Positions 27,618-36,681 of a DNA stretch of 64,000 nucleotides are shown here, in pieces. Origin of the DNA: Asaia bogorensis_B (GTDB taxonomy: Bacteria > Pseudomonadota > Alphaproteobacteria > Acetobacterales > Acetobacteraceae); assembly GCF_900465315.1 (NCBI RefSeq), contig NZ_UBIX01000007.1; one strand, given 5' to 3'. The stretch's first letter is position 1; the number at the start of each line of letters is the position of its first letter. A model generated the notes under the pieces. The model saw only the letters and a list, made by a program, of their open reading frames with translations, searched no databases and had not been told where the DNA came from. The position numbers and the translations under genes were made by a program.

Positions 27618-27701
27618 TGGTACGAGAGGGGGGATTCGAACCCCCATGCCTTGCGGCGGTCGATTTTGAGCCGACTACGTCTACCGTTCCGTCACTCTCG
27701 C
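27618..27701 (-). tRNA. tRNA-Leu (anticodon CAA)
   Basis: The reverse strand folds as a class II tRNA. The acceptor is GCGAGAG with CTCTCGT, the anticodon loop is CTCAAAA with anticodon CAA, a variable arm GCCGCAAGGC is typical of tRNA-Leu, and the T-arm has GGGGGTTCGAATCCCCC. The 3' CCA is encoded (27618-27620). The acceptor closes with a G-U pair. It reads UUG codons. Confidence 0.95.
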
Positions 27702-27806
27702 CTGATGGCCGGATTGTTAGCGAGTATCCGGACAAAAGGCAATCTATACCCTTCTTCGTCGTGAGGCACCCGGCAGAGCCTCAAGACACGTCGTGGCGAA
27801 GGAAGG

Positions 27807-29738
27807 TCACGGTATCAGCGAGCGCCCCTCAGAGAGCAGTCGCGCAAAGCCACTCGATGCCACGGGTGGGGAAAACAGATATCCCTGCCCGATGGGGCAG
27901 CCGATGCGCTGGAGAATAGCCAGCTGATCAGCAGTCTCGATCCCCTCGGCCACAACCTCGACCGAGACGGCCTCACCGAAGCGGATGATCGCTTCCACGA
28001 TGACCTCCATCGCGGGCTCTGTGCAGATCTGACGGACAAAGCTGCGGTCGATCTTGATCGACGAGATCGGGAAATCACGCAGGAAACTGAGCGAGGAATA
28101 GCCTGTCCCGAAATCATCCAGCGTGATGCGCATCCCTGCGCGGCGCAGCACAGTCAGGGCGCGATGCAGATAATGCTCGCTGTTCTGATAGAGAACATGT
28201 TCAGTCAGTTCGAGCTCGATCAGCCGGGCCGAGAGACCGAACCTGTCCAAACGGGCCAGCAGTTTCTCGGCATAGTCATCCTGCATGAACTCGACGGGGG
28301 CGACATTGATCGAGATATGGGGTGGCTCAAGGCCTGTCCGACGCCACAGGGCAATGTCCTGGAACACCCGCTCCTGCACCCTGGCCGACACACGCGTTGC
28401 AAGATCATAGGAGCGGAAGATTTCCGGAAAGGCTTCCGGCCCGCAATCCACCACACCATCACGATACCAGCGCATCAGGGCCTCGGCCCCAACGATCTTC
28501 CCGTCGCTCAGACTGACCTTTGCCTGATAGGCGGGATAGATCAGGTCATCACGCAACATGCCGCGGATGAGGTTGGACTGAGCTGTCACGCCGTCGCCGA
28601 GCCTGATCATGGACGAATCGAAAAGCCTATACCCACCACGACCACGGGCCTTGACGTCATTGACCGCCAGCAAGGCGTGGTGCTGGAGCCGCCCGAGTGT
28701 GTCGCCATCGCGAGGGTAGAGCGAGGCGCCGATGCTGAGCCCGAAGGTAATCTGCTGCGTCCCGATCCGCACTGGCAGATCAACAAAACTCAGAAGCGCC
28801 TGGGCATGAGCTGCCAGGGTGGCTGCATCCACATTGCCTGTCACGAGAACCGAAAATTCGTCATCGCCACTACGGGTAATGAGGCCTTCCCCGGCGGTCA
28901 GCAGGATGAGGCGATCAGCAACCAGCCTGAGAACGAGATCACCGATATCACGCCCATACAGGTCATTGAGATCACCCAGATAATCGATATCGACCAGCAG
29001 AAAGCCCAGATTGGTGCCTGCACTGGTTGATTCATCGAGGTATTGCCCAGCCTGGATCTCGAACTGGCGCCACGTTGGCAGCCCGGTAAGCTGGTCTTGC
29101 GCAGCCCCTTCGTGGGTCCCCGCTTCCGGGCGATCTGACGGGCTGATGGCGTCAGGTTTGTCCGCATGCCCTCTGGCTGACCCTTGTGTTACCCGATGGA
29201 TCTGGCGGCCGGACGATATACTCTCTGGCAACAAAGGCATTGAGAGCCCTGCCGTTTCAATACCCGACGCCAAGGGTGTCAGTAAGGAACCTGAACCTCC
29301 GGTTGCAGAATGATCCGGGATGAGTGCCGTGGTCGCGGGCACCTGTCCGGCGAAGCGGGACGACAGGGTGCCCAGCAGGGGAAAGTCCGCTTCCGGATGA
29401 CCGAACAGGATCCACCCGCCGCCCTCATTCATCCCCAGCTTCTGCCAGTGAAGGTCTGTTTCCACAGAACCACCATCACGACGTCGAAGATCCACACGCC
29501 GCTGTACACAATAGTCCATCGATTCCGGGCAACGACATGGCAGCGGATGTGCCGTCGCATCTATCAGATCGGTCCAGAAAAATGGCGTGCCATGCCGGTC
29601 GAGGCCGGAAAATTTCGACCAGTTCCTGTTGAGATAAGAGACCCTCCCGTCGGGATCGACGTGGCAAGCCAGCAGTGGCAGCCAGTCAAGAACATGGCCG
29701 CCGGACGAGGGCGTAGCATTTGCAGCGATCTCGCTCAT
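27807..29738 (-). CDS. PAS-GGDEF-EAL cyclic-di-GMP phosphodiesterase
   Basis: This 643-residue protein has an N-terminal PAS-like sensor (about 15-115, VSYLNRNWSKFSGLDRHG), a linker, a GGDEF domain (about 215-375) and an EAL domain (about 385-640). The GGDEF active site reads GDDEF at 291-295, a changed second Gly, so cyclase activity is doubtful and GTP binding or regulation is likelier. The EAL domain is complete: GAEALMRW (Glu419), ISINVAPVEF, ELTEHVL, DDFGTGYSS, IKIDRSF and VAEGIET. It therefore should hydrolyse c-di-GMP. No membrane helix is seen. In acetic acid bacteria such proteins tune cellulose and biofilm formation; a link to the surface proteins here is plausible. Confidence 0.9.
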   Translation of the reverse strand: MSEIAANATPSSGGHVLDWLPLLACHVDPDGRVSYLNRNWSKFSGLDRHGTPFFWTDLIDATAHPLPCRCPESMDYCVQRRVDLRRRDGGSVETDLHWQKLGMNEGGGWILFGHPEADFPLLGTLSSRFAGQVPATTALIPDHSATGGSGSLLTPLASGIETAGLSMPLLPESISSGRQIHRVTQGSARGHADKPDAISPSDRPEAGTHEGAAQDQLTGLPTWRQFEIQAGQYLDESTSAGTNLGFLLVDIDYLGDLNDLYGRDIGDLVLRLVADRLILLTAGEGLITRSGDDEFSVLVTGNVDAATLAAHAQALLSFVDLPVRIGTQQITFGLSIGASLYPRDGDTLGRLQHHALLAVNDVKARGRGGYRLFDSSMIRLGDGVTAQSNLIRGMLRDDLIYPAYQAKVSLSDGKIVGAEALMRWYRDGVVDCGPEAFPEIFRSYDLATRVSARVQERVFQDIALWRRTGLEPPHISINVAPVEFMQDDYAEKLLARLDRFGLSARLIELELTEHVLYQNSEHYLHRALTVLRRAGMRITLDDFGTGYSSLSFLRDFPISSIKIDRSFVRQICTEPAMEVIVEAIIRFGEAVSVEVVAEGIETADQLAILQRIGCPIGQGYLFSPPVASSGFARLLSEGRSLIP

Positions 29739-29943
29739 GCTTTCATGACCGTCCCGGCCTGAACGTCAAGCAGGCGCTGTCAGGCGGATGGTCCGCATGG
29801 ACAAGCCCCTGTCGCGCGACCATGTCACGATAGAAGCGCTCGACTCGGTGTGGAATCATTTGGATATCACGCCTTGCAACGATGACGAACGCGTCGCCAC
29901 GGGTCATGCCCGTCTCACGACATAAGGCTTACACTTCGATAAT

Positions 29944-30849
29944 TCAGCTGTTTAGTCCACACATGATAGCCACATTTTGTAACGCAGCTCCGGCTGCTCC
30001 CTTGCCAAGATTATCGAGACGCGCCGTCAGCACGACATGACGCCAGGTTTCGCTGCCGTGGACGCGCAGTTCCATCGTGTCATGGTCAGCCAGTGCTGCC
30101 GCGTCGAGGCGCGCCACATCGGCTGATTCGACACTGATCTGACGCGACCCGGCGTAGTGACTGCGCAGGCAGGCCTCGATATCGGAGATGCGCACGTAAC
30201 CGGGCAGATCAGCCAGTTGCAGGGGAATCGAGACGATCATCCCCTGTGCGAAATGCCCGATGGACGGCACGAAAAGCGGTCGCCGGGTCAGGCCGGCATA
30301 ATGCATGATCTCAGGCACATGCTTATGCTCAAGTCCCAGCCCGTAAAGCTCGAATGCGGGCCCGCCATTCTTTTCATGGGCCTCGATCTCGGAGCGCCCT
30401 CCACCACTGTAACCACTTACGGCGTTGATGGTGATGGGGTGATCGGCCGGCATCAGGCCTGCATCGATCAGGGGGCGCAGCAATCCGATTGCACCGGTCG
30501 GATAGCATCCCGGATTTGCGACGTGACGCGCCGTAGCGATGCGCGCCGTCTGCCCGGCATCGAGTTCTGGAAAGCCATATTCCCAATGCGGGGCGATACG
30601 ATGCGCGGTGCTGGCATCGAGGATACGCACGGTATCCAGAGTCGCTGCGAGGGACACAGCCTCACGGGCCGCATCATCTGGCAGGCACAGAATCACAAGA
30701 TCGGCACCCTGCATCATTTCCAGTCGTGCCTGCGGGTCCTTGCGTTTGGCAGGATCGATCGAGAGAACCTCGACAGGCAGGCCGCGCAGGCGATCCCTGA
30801 TGCCCAGTCCTGTCGTTCCAGCCTCACCGTCGATGAAGACCCGTATCAT
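29944..30849 (-). CDS. argC: N-acetyl-gamma-glutamyl-phosphate reductase (type 2)
   Basis: This 301-residue NADPH enzyme catalyses the third step of arginine synthesis, reducing N-acetylglutamyl phosphate to the semialdehyde. The nucleotide motif GEAGTTGLGIRDRL is at 8-21, the catalytic Cys is Cys115 in ANPGCYPTGA, and SGYSGGGR near 166-173 is the substrate loop. Its short length marks the type-2 AGPR family of alphaproteobacteria. AAGGA eight bases before the ATG at 30849 sets the start; an adjacent in-frame TTG (30852) is less likely. It is divergent from the amino-acid permease gene with only 67 bases between them. Confidence 0.95.
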   Translation of the reverse strand: MIRVFIDGEAGTTGLGIRDRLRGLPVEVLSIDPAKRKDPQARLEMMQGADLVILCLPDDAAREAVSLAATLDTVRILDASTAHRIAPHWEYGFPELDAGQTARIATARHVANPGCYPTGAIGLLRPLIDAGLMPADHPITINAVSGYSGGGRSEIEAHEKNGGPAFELYGLGLEHKHVPEIMHYAGLTRRPLFVPSIGHFAQGMIVSIPLQLADLPGYVRISDIEACLRSHYAGSRQISVESADVARLDAAALADHDTMELRVHGSETWRHVVLTARLDNLGKGAAGAALQNVAIMCGLNS

Positions 30850-30916
30850 CAATTCATTCCTTCTTTAAAATATTCCATCTGGACGAAGTAAGCATTTACA
30901 TGGCTTTGTCCAACAT

Positions 30917-32293
30917 ATGATGGAAAAAGATAATCTTTCACACCATGGATTTTCGCGCGAGGGTGAGCCGCCTCTTTTGCATGGCGGCAAGCTGAAAGAC
31001 CGACATATTGCCATGATCGCCCTTGGTGGCGTGATTGGTGCAGGGCTGTTTATCGGCAGTTCAGCCGCCATCGCCGCGGCGGGCCCGGCTATCCTGCTGA
31101 CCTATATCGGCACCGGCCTCCTCGTCGTCATCGTCATCCGCATGCTGGGCGAGATGCTGCTTGCCAGACCCGGCATCGGTACGTTCATCGACTGCATCCG
31201 CACAGCCCACGGGAACTGGGCAGGGTTCCTCTCGGGCTGGCTCTACTGGCTGTTCTGGGTCGTCACCATTGGCGCCGAAGCCATTGGCGGTGCCATTGCC
31301 ATGCAGGACTGGGTGGCACTCCCCGTCTGGGTACTGGCACCTGCCCTCATCATAGCGGTCAATCTCATCAATCTTGTCTCGGTGCGTGTTTTCGGCGAAT
31401 GCGAGTTCTGGCTTTCGCTCATCAAGGTCGCGACCATCATTGCCTTCTGTGCCCTCGGGATACTCAGCCTGAGCCATTTCGTCGGCCCGCATCCACGCAT
31501 CGTGCATAACGTGTTCAGCCATGACGGCTTTTTCCCGCATGGCTGGGGTGCCATTCTGGCAACCGTTCCCACCGTACTTTTCTCCATGATTGGTTCAGAG
31601 TCCGCCACTGTGGCAGCAGCGGAATCGGAAAACGCCGAGGAAAACCTCGCCCGTGTGACGCGCACCATCGGTGTGCGGGTCACCCTTTTCTATATCCTGT
31701 CGGTCATCCTGATCCTGACGCTCGTACCCTGGACGGCCATCGAGCCCGGTTACTCTCCGTTCGTGACCGTCATGCGTCACATCGGCGTTCCGGGTGCGGC
31801 GACCCTGATGCAGATCGTGGTTTTCACAGCCATCCTCTCCTGCCTGAATTCAAGCATTTACATCACGTCGCGCACCCTGCGCGGCCTTGCAGAGCTGAAT
31901 GACGCACCCGCCTGGTTTGCCGCACTCTCCAGAAGCCACGTTCCCCAGCGTGCCGTCACCTTCTCCAGCATTATCGGTCTGGTCGTGGCTTTCTGTTCGA
32001 TCCTCTCGCCCAAGCTGATCTTTGCCTTCCTGCTGGGCGCAACGGGCGCTGTCATGCTGCTTATCTACGGGCTGATCGTCTCATCGCATCGCATCCTGCG
32101 TCTTGAGGACCCGACCAACAGGGCTTTCACCCTGCCTTTCGGCTCGACGCTCAATCTCGGCACGCTTGGCGCAATCGGGCTGGTCGTTATTGCGATGATG
32201 GCCCAGGCCGCGCAACGCCAGACCATTCTTGCGAGCCTCGCCAGCGTTGCAGTGATCCTTGGCCTGTATGGCTTGTGCAGACGGGGCAGATAA
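30917..32293 (+). CDS. APC-family amino acid permease
   Basis: This 458-residue protein has the twelve-helix pattern of the amino-acid/polyamine/organocation superfamily. The first helix holds the substrate-binding GGVIGAGLFIGSS, typical of AAT-family proton symporters such as GabP, CycA and AnsP, and ESATVAAAESENAEENLARV corresponds to the helix 6-7 loop. It ends with a short tail. The N-terminal 25 residues are charged and cytoplasmic. No ribosome site is clear; two ATG codons follow each other at the start. It shares a 67-base promoter region with argC. The substrate cannot be resolved; GABA, aliphatic or aromatic amino acids are all possible. Confidence 0.9.
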   Translation: MMEKDNLSHHGFSREGEPPLLHGGKLKDRHIAMIALGGVIGAGLFIGSSAAIAAAGPAILLTYIGTGLLVVIVIRMLGEMLLARPGIGTFIDCIRTAHGNWAGFLSGWLYWLFWVVTIGAEAIGGAIAMQDWVALPVWVLAPALIIAVNLINLVSVRVFGECEFWLSLIKVATIIAFCALGILSLSHFVGPHPRIVHNVFSHDGFFPHGWGAILATVPTVLFSMIGSESATVAAAESENAEENLARVTRTIGVRVTLFYILSVILILTLVPWTAIEPGYSPFVTVMRHIGVPGAATLMQIVVFTAILSCLNSSIYITSRTLRGLAELNDAPAWFAALSRSHVPQRAVTFSSIIGLVVAFCSILSPKLIFAFLLGATGAVMLLIYGLIVSSHRILRLEDPTNRAFTLPFGSTLNLGTLGAIGLVVIAMMAQAAQRQTILASLASVAVILGLYGLCRRGR

Positions 32294-32328
32294 GACAAGA
32301 ATTGACATCCCCGAATTTCATGCCTCTG

Positions 32329-32365
32329 GCGCAGGGTTGGTCGTTTCTGTTTTCCAACCCTGCGC
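32329..32365. terminator. Strong hairpin after amino acid permease
   Basis: GCGCAGGGTTGG (32329-32340) pairs perfectly over 12 bases with CCAACCCTGCGC (32354-32365), loop 13 bases. It lies 36 bases after the permease stop. No T-run follows. Confidence 0.6.
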
Positions 32366-32392
32366 TGCGACATCACTGACAGGATCATACCC

Positions 32393-33220
32393 ATGAAGGT
32401 TTCCTCTCTGCGACGTGGTGCCTTCAGGGCATCGATAGCGACGATCGGCAGCGCTCTCGCGCTGGTTACACACAGTCTGAGCTCAACGGCTTGTGCCGCT
32501 GAGCCTGCACGTCAGGGGTCGGCTGTCGTTCCGGCGCCCGACGCAGGGCTGCTCGCCTCACCGGCGCGCCCCGATACCGACCGCGCCCGCGATTCACTAC
32601 GCAAGCCGCTCGATCTGCTGGCGCTCGTACCTTTGCCCAAAGGGGCGGCCGTTGCCGACCTCATGCCGGGCAGTGGCTATTTCACCCGCCTGCTAAGCCT
32701 CGACATCGGCGCGTCGGGCCATGTCTTTGCGGTTATTCCTGCTGAAATGGCCGCGCGTCATCCCCAGCTTTCCCAGACAGCGCAAGCCATCGCTACCGAC
32801 CCCGCCTTCAGCAATGTCTCGGTAGTGGTCACGCCGATCGTGGATTTCCACGTTTCGCAACCCCTCGATCTGGTATGGACATCACAGAACTATCACGATG
32901 TGTATGGCGGCATGGGCCCTGAAACAGCCTTGCGCATGGATCAGGCCATCTTCCAGGCGCTCAAGCCGGGCGGATATTATGTCGTGATCGACCATGTTGC
33001 CTTGACAGGCACCGGCATCGTTGCGCCGACGACACTGCATCGCATTGATCCTGCCCTGATCACGAAGCAGGTCGAGACAGCCGGTTTCCGTCTTGTCTCC
33101 AGCAGCCCTGTCCTGCGCAACCCGGCCGATAATCACACTCTCCCCGTGTTCGACAAGGCCATCCGTGGCCATACAGATCAGGTCACGCTGATCTTCCAGA
33201 AACCTTCGCCCAAGGGGTGA
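32393..33220 (+). CDS. Exported class I methyltransferase-like protein
   Basis: This 275-residue protein starts with a Sec signal peptide (about 1-36, ending TACAAEPARQ). The mature part has a Rossmann-type methyltransferase fold: VADLMPGSGYFTRLLS near 86-101 matches motif I, and LKPGGYYVVIDHVAL near 189-203 the later core strands. It resembles the predicted methyltransferases of COG4798, several of which are exported although S-adenosylmethionine is not expected in the periplasm. Substrate and activity are unknown. AGGA eight bases before the ATG sets the start, and mazG follows 64 bases later in the same direction. Confidence 0.75.
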   Translation: MKVSSLRRGAFRASIATIGSALALVTHSLSSTACAAEPARQGSAVVPAPDAGLLASPARPDTDRARDSLRKPLDLLALVPLPKGAAVADLMPGSGYFTRLLSLDIGASGHVFAVIPAEMAARHPQLSQTAQAIATDPAFSNVSVVVTPIVDFHVSQPLDLVWTSQNYHDVYGGMGPETALRMDQAIFQALKPGGYYVVIDHVALTGTGIVAPTTLHRIDPALITKQVETAGFRLVSSSPVLRNPADNHTLPVFDKAIRGHTDQVTLIFQKPSPKG

Positions 33221-33284
33221 TGGAAACCGGGCCAGCTGGGCCCTATGATCCGGTGAGCCATTTCACCGGACTGGAGCCTCCCCT

Positions 33285-34112
33285 TTGAGCACCCCTAATC
33301 CACCCCCCCAGGTCGCCAGCCAGACAGCCGCAGCAGAACTCGATCGGTTGATCGCCATCATGGAGCGGCTGCGCGATCCACATACCGGCTGCGCCTGGGA
33401 CAGGGTCCAGACCCATGAGACGATTGCCCCCTTCGCCATCGAAGAAGCCTATGAAGTGATGGACTCGATTGCCCGCAAGGACTGGGAAGCACTGCCAGAC
33501 GAGCTGGGCGATCTTCTGCTTCAGGTGGTTTATCAGGCGCGCATCGCCCAGGAGGCCGGACGTTTCGATTTTGCCGATGTCGCACGGCTGATCAGTGACA
33601 AGATGGTGCGTCGCCATCCCCATGTCTTTGCTGACCAGACGCTCGACCCCGATCTGTGGGAGCGCAACAAACAGGCCGAGCGTGCCGCCAAGGCCGAATA
33701 CGGGTTGCTGGCGGGCATCGCTCCATCCCTGCCTGCTTTGATACGTGCTGAAAAACTGGGCAAACGCGCGGCGCGGGTCGGCTTTGACTGGGACAGGCCG
33801 GAACAGGTTCTCGAGAAGATCGAAGAAGAACTCGACGAGGTCAGGGCCGAACTCGCCGGAGGTGACAAGGCCCGCCTTGAGGACGAGATTGGCGACGTGC
33901 TGTTCACTGTCGCCAGCCTGGCACGCAAGCTCGGGCTCGACCCGGAAGCCTGCCTCCGGCACGGCAATGCCAAATTCACACGTCGTATCGAGACAATGGA
34001 GTCCGTGCTCGCTGAAACAGGCAGCACACTAGCCGATCTCGATTTACCTGCGCAGGAAGCGCTCTGGGGTGAGGTCAAGATCCGCCTGCTTACACCGCCT
34101 GCTCGCAGCTAA
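33285..34112 (+). CDS. mazG: Nucleoside triphosphate pyrophosphohydrolase MazG
   Basis: This 275-residue enzyme hydrolyses NTPs and dNTPs to the monophosphate and pyrophosphate as a house-cleaning function. Two MazG all-alpha domains are visible: the first with RLRDPHTGCAWDRVQTHETI near 28-47 and EEAYEVMD and DELGDLLLQVVYQARIAQE, the second with EELDEVRAEL and LEDEIGDVLFTVASLARKLG. Translation starts at a TTG (33285), chosen because GGAG lies nine bases upstream and the conserved N-terminus begins right after it; the next ATG would cut into the conserved part. Confidence 0.93.
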   Translation: MSTPNPPPQVASQTAAAELDRLIAIMERLRDPHTGCAWDRVQTHETIAPFAIEEAYEVMDSIARKDWEALPDELGDLLLQVVYQARIAQEAGRFDFADVARLISDKMVRRHPHVFADQTLDPDLWERNKQAERAAKAEYGLLAGIAPSLPALIRAEKLGKRAARVGFDWDRPEQVLEKIEEELDEVRAELAGGDKARLEDEIGDVLFTVASLARKLGLDPEACLRHGNAKFTRRIETMESVLAETGSTLADLDLPAQEALWGEVKIRLLTPPARS

Positions 34113-34120
34113 ACAGATCA

Positions 34121-34145
34121 CCCTCGTTTTCTCGAATAACGAGGG
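34121..34145. terminator. Hairpin after mazG
   Basis: CCCTCGTT (34121-34128) pairs with AACGAGGG (34138-34145) around a nine-base loop, eight bases past the mazG stop. It is followed by G-rich sequence rather than T. The remaining 230 bases before the convergent heptosyltransferase gene show no gene. Confidence 0.5.
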
Positions 34146-34375
34146 GGGAGGGAGCGCCCCTCCAAACCATCGTCTTGCAGGAACACCGGGAGGCAGAAAT
34201 TCCCGGGAGCTTCAATAGACGACGGTCCCATCGGTGCAGGCAGAGGGAAGACAAGAGTTGGCGCACACCAGAAAGGGTAAACCGCTCTCGTAGCCCTACT
34301 ATTCCCAGCCTGCGGCCTATCAATACGACGCTGTCAATGCGGTAGAGCGGATCAGCCTGCACCGCCGTCAACAGA

Positions 34376-35758
34376 CTACTGGGCGTCGAGAGCCAGGGCG
34401 ATATTCTTGTTCACCACATCGGTCGAGATCAGCTTGGAACACTCAAACTGCCGTTCTGTGTTGGCGTGACGCGGGCACCATAGAAAGTCGTTGTGGTTGA
34501 ACTGGTGCCTGGGGTCGTTCCAGCACGAATTGCAGGCATGCCATGAGATGATACGCCACGGCGTATGAAACTCGTTGTTGGGATGGGTGAAGCCCGAGAT
34601 CAGCACCGTTTTCGTCCCCGTTGCCCAGGCAAGCCAGGACAGACCCGAACTGAGCCCTACGAAAAGATCAGCATGCTTCAACCATCGGGCACGTTCGGCA
34701 AGCGGCCGGTCGCCTGTCTGGTCCTCAGCGCCGTTCGGAATCTGGTTCCAGACAATACCCGTGCCGTTGAACGCTTTCTGATCGATACAGATGACACGGT
34801 AGCCACGCTGCTTGAGGAAGGCGACCACACCAAGCCAACCGCCCGGGTTGTTCCAGTACTTGCACTGCGCAGAAGCCTGAGTGGCGATGCACACATACGG
34901 CTCCTCGATCGGGCGTGTATCGTCCTCGATCAGAATCCGTGGCGGCGCTTCGGCGGGATCAACACCAAGGATGTAGCCGGCCGTACGATGGAGACCGACA
35001 TAACGGAAGTCGCAGGGCTGGTGGATGTTATCTGCATCGTCGAAAAACAGGCCGATATTATAGGTAGCATAGACCTGAGAGCGAAGCGGGCTTTCCTCGA
35101 AATCGGCTTTTGTCACCAGCTTGATGTCTGGATATGCCGCTTCAAATAACGGTATGAATACCTTGGACAGGCAGCATATGACCTTTGCGCCGCTCTCCGC
35201 CGCAAAACGCGCCACGTAAGGAAACCACCCCAGGGTATCACCCAGCGTGCCGACAGGAAGCTGAACCAGAACATATTGATCGCGGGCATCAAATTCATGC
35301 CGTAACGCCTTGGTTGTCGTGCCATCAGAAGCGATACGCTCCACATCGATGGCAAACCGGATAAAAAATTTCTTCGTCGAGGAAAGATGCCCTTCTTCGA
35401 GTTCCCCCTGGAAGATGATGGTTGAGTTATCCAGATCCGTGAGCGTTGCGCGCCAGCGCCCCTCGGGCATCTTGGGGAGCAGAACGCGGGCACCCCAGTT
35501 GAAGTCAAAACGTATTCCCTGCCCGGCATCCCGGGTGGGGACATCTGGCGGCAGGATATAGGGATTAGGGATGGAAACCTGCTGTTGTTGAACAACAGGT
35601 GCTGTTTCATTTTGGGATGCAGGGGGTTGATTGTCTTTGGACATGGGCCGGGTCGTCGCCTTTTGGAAAGTTGCTGGACCACACTCGCGGCAGAATGAGC
35701 CCCTGCTTTGGACTTGTGACAATCTGTTAAGATTATCATGTTGGCTATAAGCCGACAT
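34376..35758 (-). CDS. Autotransporter-type strand-loop-strand O-heptosyltransferase (BAHT family)
   Basis: This protein (460 residues, or 422 from the alternative ATG at 35644) matches the Aah/TibC heptosyltransferases that attach heptose from ADP-heptose to serines in AIDA-type repeats in the cytoplasm. Diagnostic blocks are FDFNWGARVLLP, GTLGDTLGWFPYVARF, ATQASAQCKYWNNP and the C-terminal CNSCWNDPRHQFNHNDFLW region. Four cysteines (Cys409, 412, 428 and 440 in the long form) have the C-x2-C-x15-C-x11-C spacing expected for the iron site of TibC. The first 80 residues are Gln/Pro-rich. AGGTGA eleven bases before the upstream ATG supports the long form; family length favours the short one. 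No autotransporter gene is nearby, but two genes for strand-loop-strand proteins are in this window. Confidence 0.9.
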   Translation of the reverse strand: MSAYSQHDNLNRLSQVQSRGSFCRECGPATFQKATTRPMSKDNQPPASQNETAPVVQQQQVSIPNPYILPPDVPTRDAGQGIRFDFNWGARVLLPKMPEGRWRATLTDLDNSTIIFQGELEEGHLSSTKKFFIRFAIDVERIASDGTTTKALRHEFDARDQYVLVQLPVGTLGDTLGWFPYVARFAAESGAKVICCLSKVFIPLFEAAYPDIKLVTKADFEESPLRSQVYATYNIGLFFDDADNIHQPCDFRYVGLHRTAGYILGVDPAEAPPRILIEDDTRPIEEPYVCIATQASAQCKYWNNPGGWLGVVAFLKQRGYRVICIDQKAFNGTGIVWNQIPNGAEDQTGDRPLAERARWLKHADLFVGLSSGLSWLAWATGTKTVLISGFTHPNNEFHTPWRIISWHACNSCWNDPRHQFNHNDFLWCPRHANTERQFECSKLISTDVVNKNIALALDAQ

Positions 35759-35868
35759 TTACAGATCGTTCACCTATTTTTCAACGTTCGATTATGGACG
35801 CTTCCTGTCAAATAGTATCGGACACTTAACAAATTCCGATCTTGACTGACCCTTGATAAGAATTTGTC

Positions 35869-36498
35869 TCAAATCACGCCATGCGGCAGCATGTTCAGAG
35901 CCATTCTCCCCACCGCACGCAGCTTCTCGCGCGAGGCCCCGTCGCGGGCCTGAATCCCCATGCCACCCAGAACCGCTCCGAAACACGCCGCCATCGCACC
36001 GGCATCGATGGAATGAGGCAAATCGCCCTCCTCCACCCCCTGCTCCAGCCGGGCATGAATGGCCTGTTCGGCCAGATGACGCTGATTGATCATCAGGTCA
36101 CGCAGCCGAAGCTGGGCCGGTGAACATTGAGTGGCGGCCACGGCAATCATGCAGCCAGCCGGTGCATCTTCACGGGTGAACGCTGTCGCTGCCGCATCGA
36201 ACATGGCGGCAAAGGCCTGGCGGCTGGTCCCCCTTGTCGACAGGGCCTCGACAAACCAGCCCCCCTGCTCTTCCGCGTAGGCTTCGATCGCCTCGACATA
36301 GAGCGCCTCCTTGCTGGCAAAGCTGTTGTAAAAGCTCGACGCGCTGATCCCCATCGCTGTGATCAGATCATCAAAGCTCGTCCCCTCATAACCCCGGTCC
36401 CAGAACAGTTTCACCGCCTTGGAAAGGGCCGTGGCACGGTCAAAGGCAGGGGGGCGGCCTCGGGGTCGACAAGGGCCTTCGCTTTTTTTTGGTGTCAT
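35869..36498 (-). CDS. TetR-family regulator
   Basis: From the ATG at 36498 this is a 209-residue TetR/AcrR regulator. The helix-turn-helix is near 20-62 (FDRATALSKAVKLFWDRGY, then SFDDLITAMGISASSFYNSF) and the ligand-binding domain follows, with the TetR_C-type block CMIAVAATQCSPAQLRLRD. The frame is open 23 codons further upstream, but a strong palindrome (36549-36564) lies in that stretch, so the shorter start is preferred. It is divergent from the SDR gene at 36682, its likely target, and probably also represses itself. The inducer is unknown. Confidence 0.88.
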   Translation of the reverse strand: MTPKKSEGPCRPRGRPPAFDRATALSKAVKLFWDRGYEGTSFDDLITAMGISASSFYNSFASKEALYVEAIEAYAEEQGGWFVEALSTRGTSRQAFAAMFDAAATAFTREDAPAGCMIAVAATQCSPAQLRLRDLMINQRHLAEQAIHARLEQGVEEGDLPHSIDAGAMAACFGAVLGGMGIQARDGASREKLRAVGRMALNMLPHGVI

Positions 36499-36548
36499 CG
36501 CTCCATAAATCCTTGAAACCGGGCTGCGCCCTATCATATGCATGATGT

Positions 36549-36564
36549 TGGAGCGATTGCTCCA
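36549..36564. promoter_or_regulatory. Candidate TetR operator
   Basis: TGGAGC and GCTCCA form a perfect inverted repeat with a four-base GATT centre. A matching half-site, TGGAGCGAT read on the minus strand, overlaps the TetR start (36497-36505). The palindrome lies between the divergent TetR and SDR genes. Confidence 0.6.
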
Positions 36565-36681
36565 CAATTAAAGTTTCAACGCTTCCACTCTCTCCCATTT
36601 TATCCGTCACCTGTGCTGCCCGTATCGATCCCCCCAACGGGGCGTTGGCAGCCGTGACCGAACCGGACAGGTCAGAAGATC

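Noticed and set aside
29788..29925. 45-codon plus-strand open frame upstream of the c-di-GMP enzyme gene
   Set aside because: No ribosome site at a suitable distance and no recognisable motif; too short to support by eye.
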